64,000 bases of DNA from NCBI RefSeq assembly GCF_015775515.1, contig NZ_CP065383.1:1860001-1924000 (forward strand), in the 5' to 3' direction. The stretch is from Atribacter laminatus. GTDB lineage: Bacteria; Atribacterota; Atribacteria; Atribacterales; Atribacteraceae. The position numbers and the translations under genes are program-made. Shown one piece after another: positions 44,901 to 52,651 of this stretch. The stretch's first letter is position 1. Every line of letters begins with the position of its first letter. The notes beneath the pieces were generated by a model that saw only the letters and a program-made list of their open reading frames with translations, was not told where the DNA came from and searched no databases.

Positions 44901-45885
44901 GTGAAAGCACATCCAAAGTATGGTTTTGATTACAGTTGTTGGTGACGGTAAGGGAGACGGAAAAATGTCCATAATGAGTATAACTATGAGTAATGGTTGG
45001 CTGATCAGAATGTTGGCTGTTCCCGTCACCAAAATTCCAGAAATAATCTAAAATGGTTGATTCCATGCCAGGATCAGATCCAGTGCCGTTGAATTCAACC
45101 TTAAGCGGGTTTTCATGAGACTGTTGAGAAGTGAGTGTCGCTGTTGGAGTTGGGCAGGGAATGGTTGTCGGGATCGGTGTTTCGGATGGTGTTGGTGAAG
45201 GAGTTTCAATTGGCGGTGGAGATGGGGTCTCGGTTGGACTCGGTTCGGTAACGGTTATGGTCGTTTCAGTTGTTTTAAATTTATGACAAGAGTTGGTTAC
45301 TCTCAGTTGGACTTGATAGACCCCAGGTTCAGAAAAGGTATGGGTGGGATTGGCTTGGTTTGCCGGCAGGGAAAGGTCACCAAATGTCCATAAACAGCTT
45401 GAAATTGTTTCGCCTTCACCAGGATCTGATTGATTCGAATAAAAGTTGACGGTAAAGGGCGCATTCCCCGATAATGAAGGAGTGACAGTGATGCATGGAG
45501 AAGGATCAGGGCAGGGAGGAAGAACGGTAATTATTTGATAAAAAGACAGGCTTTTTTGATTATTGTTATTGGTAACCTGAAGCGAAACAGTAAAGGAACC
45601 GGGATTTGAGTAAGTATAAGTTGAACATGGATCACTGCCGGTACTAATCCAGTTGTCAGTTACCCTCTCGAATTTCCAATCGTATTGAGTGATATATGTC
45701 CCTCTACCAGGGCTTGAAGCGCTGGCATCAAAGGCAACGGTGAAGGGGGCAACTCCCGAGGAAGGAGTGGGGGTGAAAGAAGCCTGGGGAAGGATAGCAT
45801 TATCTGATAAAGCGAGCGTTGAAAAACTTAGAATACTGGTTAAAATAAGGAAAATGAAGAATAATCCTTTCCACGGAAAAACCAT
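38914..45885 (-). CDS. Giant secreted multidomain protein (PKD repeats, Pro/Thr linker, propeller, Ca-binding repeats)
   Basis: About 2323 residues from ATG 45885, which has GGGAGGGG 8 bases upstream; an ATG 18 bases earlier is in frame without that spacing. In order it has a signal peptide (GLFFIFLILTSILSFSTLA), three PKD-like domains (about 35-125, 130-215, 245-335; motifs YDWKF, CLWTFGD, YFWNFGDGN), a P/T/S-rich linker (about 215-250), a cadherin-like sandwich (about 340-430) and a FlgD-like domain. Then come an NHL-type propeller (about 550-1100) and two acidic thrombospondin-3-like calcium motifs (FDDDGDGISNSEE, DSDGDGVIDG). The last ~250 residues carry several hydrophobic, glycine-rich segments. 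A surface or extracellular adhesive/structural role is likely; no enzyme domain recognised. It is transcribed alone. Confidence 0.82.
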   Translation of the reverse strand: MVFPWKGLFFIFLILTSILSFSTLALSDNAILPQASFTPTPSSGVAPFTVAFDASASSPGRGTYITQYDWKFERVTDNWISTGSDPCSTYTYSNPGSFTVSLQVTNNNNQKSLSFYQIITVLPPCPDPSPCITVTPSLSGNAPFTVNFYSNQSDPGEGETISSCLWTFGDLSLPANQANPTHTFSEPGVYQVQLRVTNSCHKFKTTETTITVTEPSPTETPSPPPIETPSPTPSETPIPTTIPCPTPTATLTSQQSHENPLKVEFNGTGSDPGMESTILDYFWNFGDGNSQHSDQPTITHSYTHYGHFSVSLTVTNNCNQNHTLDVLSLNLICPDPQLTGFTLDHGDLQPHFDPEIKLYKVNVGYATETIAVTPISNCPELAIEISDTPVSSGTASTPIPLEVGTNSIHIFTRSPEGERLQDYQLIVRRSAPADTTLMFSDLSVDPNPFSPAWSPDKKDITKIGGKLNREIPLSIRFYSGGKLIDKILPKDINRYQGANIAHMDSDRSRWNGLCNEALPSQVYDIEVSTPVQLIRQTGNLSQEQKAIIHQPQALVVDNNGNLVLASEGCPLQILSPTGDFIRFLGKEKTTTALAYSPQGDIIGINTKYLFKINPDQRSEMILCRFQDLEIKIDHQDKLAVHSSGEIFISCKDWGSILVFSDHGHFLREIPVVENQSFHNEIYDITFGPDGYLYVSMMEFQKNIPTGMIKIFSPEGVLIHTITNLYGGGPIPLPALGEIGIFSDGSILIATSQFFHPLEFSDEKSSSSFFLFCKLSPLGEVLDTWGQPGDLSYIRSLNIKDDICYVTDQQGSHRIVIMDQEGHILSEIVTPPDTYLNPVGMARLDQNRLVVLDNALERCVIMNNEGIIEQVFPIWAYFNTSQQVKGVYVGPNGDIYLPGMKQVALFSSTGVFKKIIPLDLKKETPSGGWGGLFIDQEENMIFSEGYPGKIWIFDPQGQAVKTISLAVNSTTHEKTAHESHHWAEKPGFFGPVVSAPEDGIYVQVMHQNQKGDFEPAFCELDLKTDKVRLIIPRNLEDEKNGIVPRMNYDIEDDLIAPFAVGKDFFYKVYFQSVVAYDRSGNFQWSLGQEPGWSFMIPGLLAQENELEIMESDWSYNEPLPIRIEKWSIGQEVILARGQVEIDNIPPKVFILSSGMATIDQDQYTLKGHIEEKNFDHYGVWYRKAGSERGWNQVNLALPPFNEKQNPQDDILASWYLSNDYRDAGVEVRVVAWDTAGNSSESIAQVAFDDDGDGISNSEELALGTNPRQYSHIEIQTDLQTLVTPYFFTDSQHELHFYVVDVTNPEKPRPLPHALLHISFDAGTYIQSQNTVLWQSPDVVSQSVTVRCALPRSDQIVIADHGVSNLLEAEFNLLVMKDEDQDWMPDIREILAENDDYCSTFLNHPDSDGDGVIDGKDLAPRTTYQECWHKIYHPSMLGKALPLCFYGIGGPGSHTVRWSYYCYDDPDEKFKLFHDLGREGIIESEVTSAQHNKELANSMLFPGQTGELNIFTILPVSQNMQFSIQSQNQFDAPSWDSIQSQLQDDWNNVIDIEIPQLPFDDHAQPHLRPPSSGKTEPSVPPFAITSFEGGNLQLNWRDEFLGMYEFAIKKNQEYVDFYYHSKTAGGVGLINNVEPIDVVTFTETGIHRGYMMVEVPGSDDFLDRTLTFQWRIKEDADQTKLPSSPGDGFAQLGWLVEVYHSDQVIQFPGNSIQINLPVSSSSPLLKPGPILPWNTVLYTDQVLAQPQGNHLYYASVKLPGERLTPGNSLFIKLTPFWVKKSRSKITFEPFPLPAKTTQSITLDNNQQVMAIIQDPPYSPITVSGVIVETLSPTQEWIPRLLPRPNHPLNDQILEQLITSLSSSANSWPSPYGCYDYFQTIDGVNYAIRCINSIGMRNQWKRAGLEPQLKNLIQGSSLDEVDVVCLVAPNQYELSLLFQNLPWNLPGQWWSEGKSISGEETSFLLSESGFGGVAPQSDISADPLLENLKKVKNVISAGIKIYSSWQKIASAQPIETKVDTSWIESGDEAFSNTESLQTLLTQKTSSGTILAKETTTQTQTLQQETLIRVKEKTEIVQETELNQSSLLSQMHHSLQFKAFISGAKVGTILISSGSQIYACSSQDDWVGVSVYIFKGGLELSGEAFKLAGIAAQTRLGAYLPSYLVMPEKSFWVKGIPIKSVSGSLNVIGMVTGTIETGYNLYLYTQADDVLSKKEAARNTCATAIDAGISVVEPLGGFIMGSWIIGSEIVHFALKLFDIEVSPYIKKVTSTPGQFLTYAVVKIDPQSVPFDKAIDACTKAQNDAIKNCKKYNKDPEKEYIYIFVPPS

Positions 45886-45992
45886 TCGATACCCCTCCCT
45901 CATTCATAGAGACTAAAAAAATGAAAGATATTAAAATAATACCTTATCGAGTGGGAAAATACATCATTTTATTTTCTTTACCTTAAAATAAA

Positions 45993-46042
45993 AGGCACCC
46001 TCCTCGACATGGAGTTTCACTCCTCGAGGATGGGAATTGCCT
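45993..46042. repeat. Imperfect long hairpin upstream of the giant gene
   Basis: AGGCA (45993-45997) pairs with TGCCT (46038-46042), CCTCGA with TCGAGG, and GGAG with CTCC, with small bulges between. It lies about 110 bases upstream of the giant gene start, where it could be part of its leader or an unrelated palindromic repeat. Confidence 0.45.
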
Positions 46043-46094
46043 AATTCATTCTTTAACATTTTTTAGATTATATTTTAACCGTTTTTTGTATTTG

Positions 46095-46308
46095 CAGGAT
46101 AGACACTCATGCTGCTTTCGCAGCACCAGATGAGGATGAAAATATAAACTCAGAAACCAATCTCCCCCTATAAAAAAGGGGTAAGGGGGATTTGAATTTT
46201 TGGAAACCAAACGAATCCTAAAACATCTCCCTTTATCCAAAGGGAAAGGAATAAAAAAGATTGATCTCATGAGATTGCCACGTCACTTCGTTCCTCGCAA
46301 TGACGACT
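46095..46308 (+). repeat. Composite palindromic element, copy 1
   Basis: A 214-bp intergenic block of four short palindromic modules in order: a CAGGATAGAC head with a TGCTGC/GCAGCA hairpin and GATGAGGATG; a CCCCCT...AGGGGG hairpin; a TCTCCCTTT/AAAGGGAAA hairpin; and an ATTGCCACG...CGCAATGACG hairpin. The same modules in the same order recur at 59138-59360 on the opposite strand. It carries no ORF, so if mobile it is non-autonomous. Confidence 0.8.
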
Positions 46309-46510
46309 AGAATTCCTTCTCCCTTGATGGGAGAAGGTGAGGATGAGGGTGAAAACCCAGAATGAGATCCTGGTGAGTTGCTCTAAAAGAATTCCCTTAA
46401 AAAATGTTCCGGTATTTTCAGGATAGAACATCTTGTTGCTTAGCAGTAACCAATGAAAAAAATGGGGAGGATATAAATTTAGAAATCGACATCTCATGGC
46501 ATGTCGCTAC
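46309..46510. repeat. Degenerate repeat modules next to composite element copy 1
   Basis: It contains a TTCTCCCTTGATGGGAGAAGG hairpin (about 46314-46334), similar to one near 7457-7485. A second, decayed head module follows (CAGGATAG at 46419, then TGTTGCTTAGCAGTAACC). No gene is supported here. Confidence 0.5.
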
Positions 46511-46579
46511 CCTAAAAAATCTGGTTTGAGATCGTTTTAACCCTTAAGATGAAATCCTGTTGTAGTTGATGGATTGGTA

Positions 46580-46608
46580 TTGACAAAAGACGAGTCATGT
46601 GGTCAAAT
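46580..46608 (+). promoter_or_regulatory. trpB: Promoter of the T-box/trpBA transcript
   Basis: A perfect TTGACA (46580-46585), a 17-base spacer and TCAAAT (46603-46608, 4 of 6) place the transcription start near 46615, directly before the T-box leader. Confidence 0.6.
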
Positions 46609-46614
46609 ATTCAA

Positions 46615-46897
46615 AATCGAGAATAGGTAAACGCTGGGAAAAGGAAGAGTAACCTCCGAATCATGCATCCAAAGAGATCCAGGATAAAGGGTGGGAGCCT
46701 GGTGTTGCAACGGGAGTGAATGGACCTTGGAGCGGCTCTGCGAAAGCGAAGGCGAGTAGGGTGAGAAGGGTCTTTCCCTTTAAAGGAAGCTGGGTATCGG
46801 AGTGATCCCGTACCTGAGAGAGTGAATGGCAAGATCTGCCATTAATAAGAGTGGTACCGCGAGTGAAAGCCCTCGTCTCTTGACGAGGGCTTTTTTT
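46615..46897 (+). promoter_or_regulatory. T-box riboswitch leader, tryptophan-type (UGG specifier)
   Basis: The T-box core AGAGTGGTACCGCG spans 46848-46861 and is followed at once by a terminator hairpin and a T7 run. Upstream, stem I shows the loop-E pair AGTA (near 46645) and GAA directly before TGG (46721-46723), the expected specifier position, so uncharged tRNA-Trp should bind. Binding at the antiterminator bulge TGGT would allow read-through into trpBA. Gene context supports Trp. Minus-strand ORFs across this region are spurious. Confidence 0.9.
46867..46897 (+). terminator. Intrinsic terminator of the trpBA T-box
   Basis: AGCCCTCGTC (46868-46877) pairs perfectly with GACGAGGGCT (46882-46891) around a 4-nt loop and runs into seven T residues. 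It competes with the antiterminator formed by the upstream T-box core. Confidence 0.92.
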
Positions 46898-46951
46898 ATT
46901 GCTGGTGATAGGTTGGAAGGCCAATATAATTAAAAAGAGGAAGTGAGAGCT

Positions 46952-48142
46952 ATGCATGCCAAAGGATTTATAGGAGAATTCGGAGGACGGTTTGTCCCCG
47001 AAATTCTCATGTATCCCTTGAGTGAATTAGAAAAATCCTACGAATATTATTTGAATGACCGGTCATTTCACGAGGAACTTGGGTATTACTTATCCCGTTA
47101 CGCCGGACGTCCCTCACCATTGTATTACGCCTCAAGGCTGAGTGAGTATTGTCAGGGACGGAAAATATATCTGAAACGAGAGGATCTCAATCATACTGGT
47201 TCCCACAAGATTAACAATACGCTGGGACAAGTATTGTTGGCAAAAAAGATGGGGAAAAAACGAATCATCGCTGAAACCGGAGCAGGCCAGCATGGAGTGG
47301 CAACTGCCACTGCCTGTGCCCTTCTTGGAATGGAATGCCAAGTATATATGGGAGCTGTTGATGTAGAAAGACAAAAACTTAATGTTTATCGCATGCAAAT
47401 ATTAGGAACTGAGGTTATACCGGTTAAGTCTGGTACTCAAACCTTAAAAGATGCGATTAATGAGGCGATGCGAGATTGGGTACAAAATGTAGATAATACC
47501 CACTATGTCATCGGGTCGGTAGTGGGACCGGATCCATATCCTCGCATGGTACGAGATTTTCAGTCAATTATTGGTGGTGAAGCTCGCCAACAGATTCTTG
47601 ATGTTGAGAATCGACTTCCCGACAAAGTTATCGCCTGCGTTGGGGGAGGAAGTAATGCCATGGGAATTTTTCAAGGTTTTCATAAGGATCTCCAGGTTGA
47701 GCTCATTGGAGTAGAAGCTGGAGGTTTGGGATTAGAGACTGGAAAACACTCGGCAAGTATTGGGAAAGGCTCGAAAGGGATTCTCCACGGGAGTTTGAGT
47801 TACGTTCTTCAAGATCAATATGGACAAATCCTTGAAACACATTCAGTTGCAGCAGGCCTTGACTATCCAGGAGTTGGCCCGGAACATAGCTTTCTTTCGG
47901 TCAACGGACGAGCACGATATGCCGCAGTCACCGATTCAGAAGCAGTTGAAGCTTTCTTAGTTCTTTCCCATTTGGAAGGTATTATCCCAGCTCTGGAAAG
48001 CGCTCACGCAGTCGCATATGTGTTACAGATGGCTGCAAGTGTTCCGAAAAATTCAATTATTTTAATTTGTTTATCGGGACGGGGAGATAAAGACGTGGAA
48101 GAAGTTATTAAATATCAGGAAGGGATGAAAAAAAATGACTGA
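46952..48142 (+). CDS. trpB: Tryptophan synthase beta subunit
   Basis: 396 residues from ATG 46952, with GAGGAAG 8 bases upstream; a GTG at 46943 is in frame but lies on the ribosome site. It is a PLP enzyme of the TrpB1 type: [14 protein letters not shown], the lysine that binds PLP in [29 protein letters not shown], the phosphate-binding [11 protein letters not shown] and VGPEHSF. It joins indole and serine to tryptophan in the cytoplasm, with TrpA supplying indole through a tunnel. It overlaps trpA by 8 bp and is governed by the Trp T-box. No other trp genes are in the window. Confidence 0.97.
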   Translation: MHAKGFIGEFGGRFVPEILMYPLSELEKSYEYYLNDRSFHEELGYYLSRYAGRPSPLYYASRLSEYCQGRKIYLKREDLNHTGSHKINNTLGQVLLAKKMGKKRIIAETGAGQHGVATATACALLGMECQVYMGAVDVERQKLNVYRMQILGTEVIPVKSGTQTLKDAINEAMRDWVQNVDNTHYVIGSVVGPDPYPRMVRDFQSIIGGEARQQILDVENRLPDKVIACVGGGSNAMGIFQGFHKDLQVELIGVEAGGLGLETGKHSASIGKGSKGILHGSLSYVLQDQYGQILETHSVAAGLDYPGVGPEHSFLSVNGRARYAAVTDSEAVEAFLVLSHLEGIIPALESAHAVAYVLQMAASVPKNSIILICLSGRGDKDVEEVIKYQEGMKKND

Positions 48143-48935
48143 TCGGTTAGCGGAAACATTAAACGTCAAGAAAATTGAAAAAAAGAAACTTTTCCTTCCT
48201 TATTTAACCTTTGGATATCCAAATATCCCGATATTTTTAGATTTATTGAAGATATGCCAGGATCAAGGTGTAGATGCTATTGAAATTGGTATTCCCCATT
48301 CTGACCCAGTTGCCGACGGTCCGATACTTCAAGAATCTTCCTATCATGCCTTGAAAAATGGAGTCACACCGAAGATGATTCCAGAGGTTCTCTCCAGTGT
48401 CCAGCTCAAGGTTCCTCTTATTGCAATGACTTACGGAAATATTGTTTTTCAGTATGGAATCGAGCGTTTTGGAAAGGATTATCACCAAGCTGGTTTTCAA
48501 GGTTTAATCGTAGCTGATTTCCCCTTGGAAACTTCCCGGATGCTTGATGACCTGAAAGAAATGCTTTCAGTTATCATCCTTGCTTCAACCAATACATTGG
48601 CTGAAAGACTACGAAAAATTGGGCAAGAAAGCTGTGGTTTCGTTTATATCGTTTCTGGAAAAGGAATCACCGGAAAAACCAATATCGACCTTGAACAAAT
48701 CAAACCGGTGATTACTGGCTTGAGAAAAACAACCACAGTTCCTCTCCTCATCGGTTTTGGTGTCAATTCGCCTGAAATAGCCCGGGAATTAGCGATGATT
48801 GCCGATGGTGTGATAGTGGGGAGTGCAGTAGTCCGTTTTATTGCTCAACACATCGATGACCCTGAATTGATGTGCGGATTTGCCAGGTATCTATCCCAAT
48901 ATCGTCAGGCATTGGATCAAGTGAGTGTTATTTAG
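48135..48935 (+). CDS. trpA: Tryptophan synthase alpha subunit
   Basis: 266 residues, a TIM barrel of the standard length. The catalytic Glu is in [18 protein letters not shown] and the catalytic Asp in [10 protein letters not shown]; the phosphate site is [11 protein letters not shown] and [11 protein letters not shown]. It cleaves indole-3-glycerol phosphate to indole and glyceraldehyde-3-phosphate. It overlaps trpB by 8 bp, so the two are translated together. Its presence next to trpB, without trpCDEFG, means the precursor is made by genes elsewhere. Confidence 0.97.
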   Translation: MTDRLAETLNVKKIEKKKLFLPYLTFGYPNIPIFLDLLKICQDQGVDAIEIGIPHSDPVADGPILQESSYHALKNGVTPKMIPEVLSSVQLKVPLIAMTYGNIVFQYGIERFGKDYHQAGFQGLIVADFPLETSRMLDDLKEMLSVIILASTNTLAERLRKIGQESCGFVYIVSGKGITGKTNIDLEQIKPVITGLRKTTTVPLLIGFGVNSPEIARELAMIADGVIVGSAVVRFIAQHIDDPELMCGFARYLSQYRQALDQVSVI

Positions 48936-48936
48936 G

Positions 48937-48975
48937 ATTTTAAAAGGGAGTTTAATCAAATACTCCTTTTAAAAT
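48937..48975 (+). terminator. Hairpin after trpA
   Basis: ATTTTAAAAGGGAGT (48937-48951) pairs with ACTCCTTTTAAAAT (48962-48975) with a single bulged G. There is no T-run after the stem, so termination may be weak and read-through into the next importer genes is possible. Confidence 0.5.
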
Positions 48976-49003
48976 AGAAGAATAGAAGGAAGGTGAAAGA
49001 AAA

Positions 49004-49912
49004 ATGAAAAAATTATTATTCTCAATTTTAGTTTGTATTATTATTTTAGTTATTCCGTCGGCATTTGCTGAAGAAACAAAAACTGTAGCCATGCTAACTC
49101 CCTACTTGGCTTCAGTAACAACCAACCAGATGATTAAAACCTTCGAAAAAGAAGCAAAAGTCAGGGGATGGGATGTGGTTACTATAGACACCAAAGGTGA
49201 TTTTGGAGCTCTGGCAAGCCGGATGGAAGATATGATCGCTCGGAAGGTTGATGCAATCGTATTGGGATCAGCAGATCCCAACCAACTTAAAGATCAAATA
49301 AAGAAGTCAAATGAGGCTGGTATCCCGGTTTTAGGAGCCGATGCCGGTTGGATTCCGGGAGTGACCTGTAATGTCACTTCTGACAACTATGTTATGTCGG
49401 AGATGATGACCACATTTTTGTTTAATGCAATCGATCGAAAAGGGAATATTGTGGTTTTCACTCACCGGCCTCACCACGGAGTGAGAAAAAGAACATTGAT
49501 TTTGGATGCCATTTTAATTGAAAATCCGGATATTAAAGTCATCACTGAGCACCACGTTCAAGTTCCAGGTCCCATAGAAGATGCGCGAAAGGCAATGGAA
49601 AGCATCTTGATTGCCAACCCTCAACCTGGCTCCATTCAGGCTGTTTGGGCAGGGTGGGATGAACCAGCTATTGGGGCAACTCAGGCGATTATTGCTGCCG
49701 GCAGACAAAATGAAATTGTAGTCGCAGGTGTTGACGGAACCAGCCAAGCAATTGAGCTTATTGAGAAGGGGATACCTTTGATTGCCACCGTATCCCAGGA
49801 TTTCGAAGGTATGATGGTGATCCTCGTTGAGCAGTTGGAACGAATTTTTAGCGGGAAGAACCCCATATCCATTGAAGTCTACACACCATCGAAGTTAATT
49901 TATATGGATTAA
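49004..49912 (+). CDS. Sugar ABC transporter substrate-binding protein, RbsB type
   Basis: 302 residues with signal peptide MKKLLFSILVCIIILVIPSA, cleaved near AFAE. The fold is periplasmic-binding-protein 4: KTVAMLTPYLASVTTNQMIKT, VDAIVLGSADPNQLKDQI, VLGADAGW, HHGVRKRTLILDAIL and VVAGVDGTSQAIELI. It is shorter than its relatives at 12769 and 23577, and lacks the hairpin found after those genes. AGAAGGAAGGTG precedes the ATG. It is the first gene of an operon with ATPase and permease, and an FGGY kinase follows 272 bp later. Ligand unknown. Confidence 0.9.
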   Translation: MKKLLFSILVCIIILVIPSAFAEETKTVAMLTPYLASVTTNQMIKTFEKEAKVRGWDVVTIDTKGDFGALASRMEDMIARKVDAIVLGSADPNQLKDQIKKSNEAGIPVLGADAGWIPGVTCNVTSDNYVMSEMMTTFLFNAIDRKGNIVVFTHRPHHGVRKRTLILDAILIENPDIKVITEHHVQVPGPIEDARKAMESILIANPQPGSIQAVWAGWDEPAIGATQAIIAAGRQNEIVVAGVDGTSQAIELIEKGIPLIATVSQDFEGMMVILVEQLERIFSGKNPISIEVYTPSKLIYMD

Positions 49913-49933
49913 AAAGAGTAGAATGGGTCGAAC

Positions 49934-51448
49934 ATGGCATATCTTCTAGAACTCAAGGGAATAACCAAAAAATTTCCCGGGGTGGTTGCGCTCCAAGATG
50001 TCGATTATTCATTACAAAAAGGGGAGATTCATGCCTTAGTAGGGGAAAATGGAGCAGGAAAATCGACTTTAATAAAAATCATAACCGGTGCTCTCCAACC
50101 CGATGTTGGCTCTCTATTTTGGATAGGTCAGCCAGTATCTCTGGATTATCCTTGGCAAGCACGTCAGATTGGTATAGCTTTTATCCATCAAAATAGAAGC
50201 TTAATTCCCTTTTTTTCTGGATTTGAGAATATTTATCTTGGTCGACCCTATCCTCGAAAACGAACCGGTCTGGTTTATTGGAAAAAAATGAGGGAAGAGG
50301 TGAACGCAGTCATTTCCCAGTATCACCTATCGGTCAATTTGGACAAGCCAATCCAAGAACTACCAGCTGGCCAACAAACCATGGTCGAAATTGTCCGAAC
50401 TCTTCTGGATAAAACCAATTTGATTGTATTGGATGAGCCCACGGCAACACTCACGAACGCCGAAACTCAGCTCTTATTTCAAGCCATCAGAACCCTAAAA
50501 GAGCAGGGAGTTGCATTTGTCTATGTTTCTCATCGTATTGATGAAATATTTGAAATTGCTGATTTTGTCACGGTTTTGCGAAATGGAAAGGTTGTAAAAA
50601 CCCTCCCTATTCATGAAGCAAAAAAATCGGATATCATTTCTTTGATGGCTGGGGAAACAGTAATAAGCACATTCCCGCCACCTCCACCAATTGAATTTTC
50701 GCAAACTGTTTTATCGGTTCAATCGCTCACAGTTACACGGAAGCAAATGAAAAATATCAATTTCTCTCTCAGAAAAGGAGAAATATTGGGAATTTTTGGA
50801 TTAATTGGCGCTGGGCAGAGTGAATTGATAGAAACATTGTTTGGGATGCATCATCCTTTTTCGGGTACCATTTTAGTAGATAGCGAAAAAGTAAACATAA
50901 AAAATTCCCGGTCTGCAATACAAAATGGAATTCTACTCGTTCCCGGAGATCGATTACTCCAGGGTCTGATTTTCCCCTTTAATGTGAGAGAAAATATCAC
51001 TTTGCCCATGTTGTACCGGTTTCGAAAAAATAGGTATTTTCCAATTCCCAATCGAAGGAAAGAAATGAAGCTGGCCAAAGAAATGATTACCAATCTGAAT
51101 ATACGAACATCGGGAGTAGAACAGAATGTGGCTACACTGAGCGGGGGAAACCAGCAAAAGGTTGTCTTATCCAAGTGGATTGGATATGGTGCCAAGGTCT
51201 TATTGTGTAATGAACCGACTTGTGGTGTCGATGTTGTTTCGAGAAGAGAGATTTACCGTTTTCTCTATGATCTTGCCCGTAAGGGGACGGGAATTATTGT
51301 TTGTTCAGCGGACATTGAAGAAGTATTAGCAATTAGTCATCGGATAGGAGTTATGAGCCAAAGAGAGTTCGTTGGTATATTTCCTAATGAAAATATAACC
51401 AAAACAGAAATTTTATCACTATGCTGTTTAAGGAATGGAACAGAATGA
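49934..51448 (+). CDS. Sugar ABC transporter ATP-binding protein, RbsA type
   Basis: 504 residues, two ATPase domains. Domain 1: GENGAGKST, LPAGQQTMVEIVRTL and LIVLDEPTATLT. Domain 2: GLIGAGQSELIETLFG with the usual incomplete Walker A, then LSGGNQQKVVLSKWI. Here the Walker B Asp is replaced by Asn (VLLCNEPTCGVDV), which would weaken Mg binding at a site that is often already inactive in this family. The stop overlaps the start of the permease gene by 4 bp. It energises the importer with the binding protein directly upstream. Confidence 0.92.
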   Translation: MAYLLELKGITKKFPGVVALQDVDYSLQKGEIHALVGENGAGKSTLIKIITGALQPDVGSLFWIGQPVSLDYPWQARQIGIAFIHQNRSLIPFFSGFENIYLGRPYPRKRTGLVYWKKMREEVNAVISQYHLSVNLDKPIQELPAGQQTMVEIVRTLLDKTNLIVLDEPTATLTNAETQLLFQAIRTLKEQGVAFVYVSHRIDEIFEIADFVTVLRNGKVVKTLPIHEAKKSDIISLMAGETVISTFPPPPPIEFSQTVLSVQSLTVTRKQMKNINFSLRKGEILGIFGLIGAGQSELIETLFGMHHPFSGTILVDSEKVNIKNSRSAIQNGILLVPGDRLLQGLIFPFNVRENITLPMLYRFRKNRYFPIPNRRKEMKLAKEMITNLNIRTSGVEQNVATLSGGNQQKVVLSKWIGYGAKVLLCNEPTCGVDVVSRREIYRFLYDLARKGTGIIVCSADIEEVLAISHRIGVMSQREFVGIFPNENITKTEILSLCCLRNGTE

Positions 51449-52380
51449 GTAATAAAATTCTAAGACAATATGGAACTCTTATTGCTTTATTGGTGGTTGT
51501 GGTCATATTCTCAGTTTTAAAACCTGGAGCCTTTCCAACCTTTGCCAATTTGGTCAATATTACTCGTCAAATTTCACTTCTCACTATTATTTCGGTTGGG
51601 GCGACCATTGCCATGGTGGTTGCAGAATTTGATCTTTCTGTTGGAGCGGTAGCTAGTTTCGGTGGCGTCTTGGCTGCCGGGTTTGCTGTTCAAGGAATGA
51701 ATATCGTTCTCTCAATACTCATTCCAATTGGGCTGTCGTTTTTATTCGGACTGGGAAATGGATATCTGATCACCCGCTTTCGGATATTTTCATTCATTGC
51801 GACCCTTTCAACAGGAACAGTGTTAGGAGGAATTACCTTTTGGTATACTGGAGGGGCAACTATTTTTGGTGGTATACCTGATTCTTTTCTGTGGCTCGGT
51901 CAAGCGAAAATCGGCTTTGTTCCGATTCCGACCATTCTGATGATAATAGTGGTGATTTTTTTCTGGTTTGTTTTTAGCTGGACGGAGTTCGGTCGCCGGT
52001 TATACGCAATTGGGGGGAACCCGGTGGCGTCTCGATTGAGTGGCGTTCATGTAAGTCGAGATAAAACTTATGCATTCGGGCTTTCTTCACTATTATCGGC
52101 TTTTACTGGAGTAATTTTGGCATCTCGGCTTGGTTCTGCCCATCCTACCGCCGGAAGCGGAATGCTTCTTCAGGCGTATGCTGCTGTTTTCCTAGGAATG
52201 ACAGCATTTAAGGCTGGCATTCCTAACATCTGGGGCACCTTCATTGGGAGTCTGCTCATCGGGGTTGTTGCGAATGGATTGACTATGCTCCAGGTTCCCT
52301 ATTTTCTTCAAGACATAGTGACCGGAATGATTGTGATTCTTGCGGTCATATTGCAGCATATCGATGAATGGAAGGGATAA
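51445..52380 (+). CDS. Sugar ABC transporter permease, RbsC type
   Basis: 311 residues from ATG 51445, which overlaps the ATPase stop (ATGA) and has AAGGA 10 bases upstream; an in-frame ATG at 51421 would add 8 residues. It has many hydrophobic spans and the motifs SVGATIAMVVAEFDLSVGA, FSFIATLSTGTVLGG, YAIGGNPVASRLSGV and LLQAYAAVFLGMTAF. It completes the third Rbs-type importer of the window. The following 271 bp hold repeat remnants, so the kinase downstream may have its own promoter. Confidence 0.92.
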   Translation: MSNKILRQYGTLIALLVVVVIFSVLKPGAFPTFANLVNITRQISLLTIISVGATIAMVVAEFDLSVGAVASFGGVLAAGFAVQGMNIVLSILIPIGLSFLFGLGNGYLITRFRIFSFIATLSTGTVLGGITFWYTGGATIFGGIPDSFLWLGQAKIGFVPIPTILMIIVVIFFWFVFSWTEFGRRLYAIGGNPVASRLSGVHVSRDKTYAFGLSSLLSAFTGVILASRLGSAHPTAGSGMLLQAYAAVFLGMTAFKAGIPNIWGTFIGSLLIGVVANGLTMLQVPYFLQDIVTGMIVILAVILQHIDEWKG

Positions 52381-52410
52381 TTAACGAAATAAAAGCCATA
52401 CCACTTTCAT

Positions 52411-52545
52411 GACAGCAGATGAGGATGAAAATGACTTGTTTAATAAATTAGTTCTCTTTTAATACGGAGGGATAAATCGATTTAAAAGGAATTTTTATGC
52501 AGCTGTATTTTCAGGACAAACTCTCAAGCTGCTTCGCAAGATCTT
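52411..52545. repeat. Decayed modules of the composite palindromic element
   Basis: CAGCAGATGAGGATGAAAAT (about 52413-52432) and CAGGACAAACTCTCAAGCTG plus CTTCGCA (52512-52538) match the head module of the composite element, but separated and diverged. They fill the gap between the permease and kinase genes. Confidence 0.5.
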
Positions 52546-52651
52546 TTGAATAGGAAAACTTGGAGAGTCTATCTTTTCGATATTTTAAATATTTTTATTT
52601 AACACCGTAGGTTGATTTTCTGTAAAAATTGTTAAGAAGGATGTTGATGCA

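Noticed and set aside
46095-46308. Composite element as a transposon with coding capacity
   Set aside because: Only 214 bp of palindromes and no ORF; treated as a non-autonomous repeat.
46611-46957. Two minus-strand ORFs (73 and 98 codons) across the trpBA leader
   Set aside because: They lie opposite a clear T-box and terminator; the sequence is explained by RNA structure.
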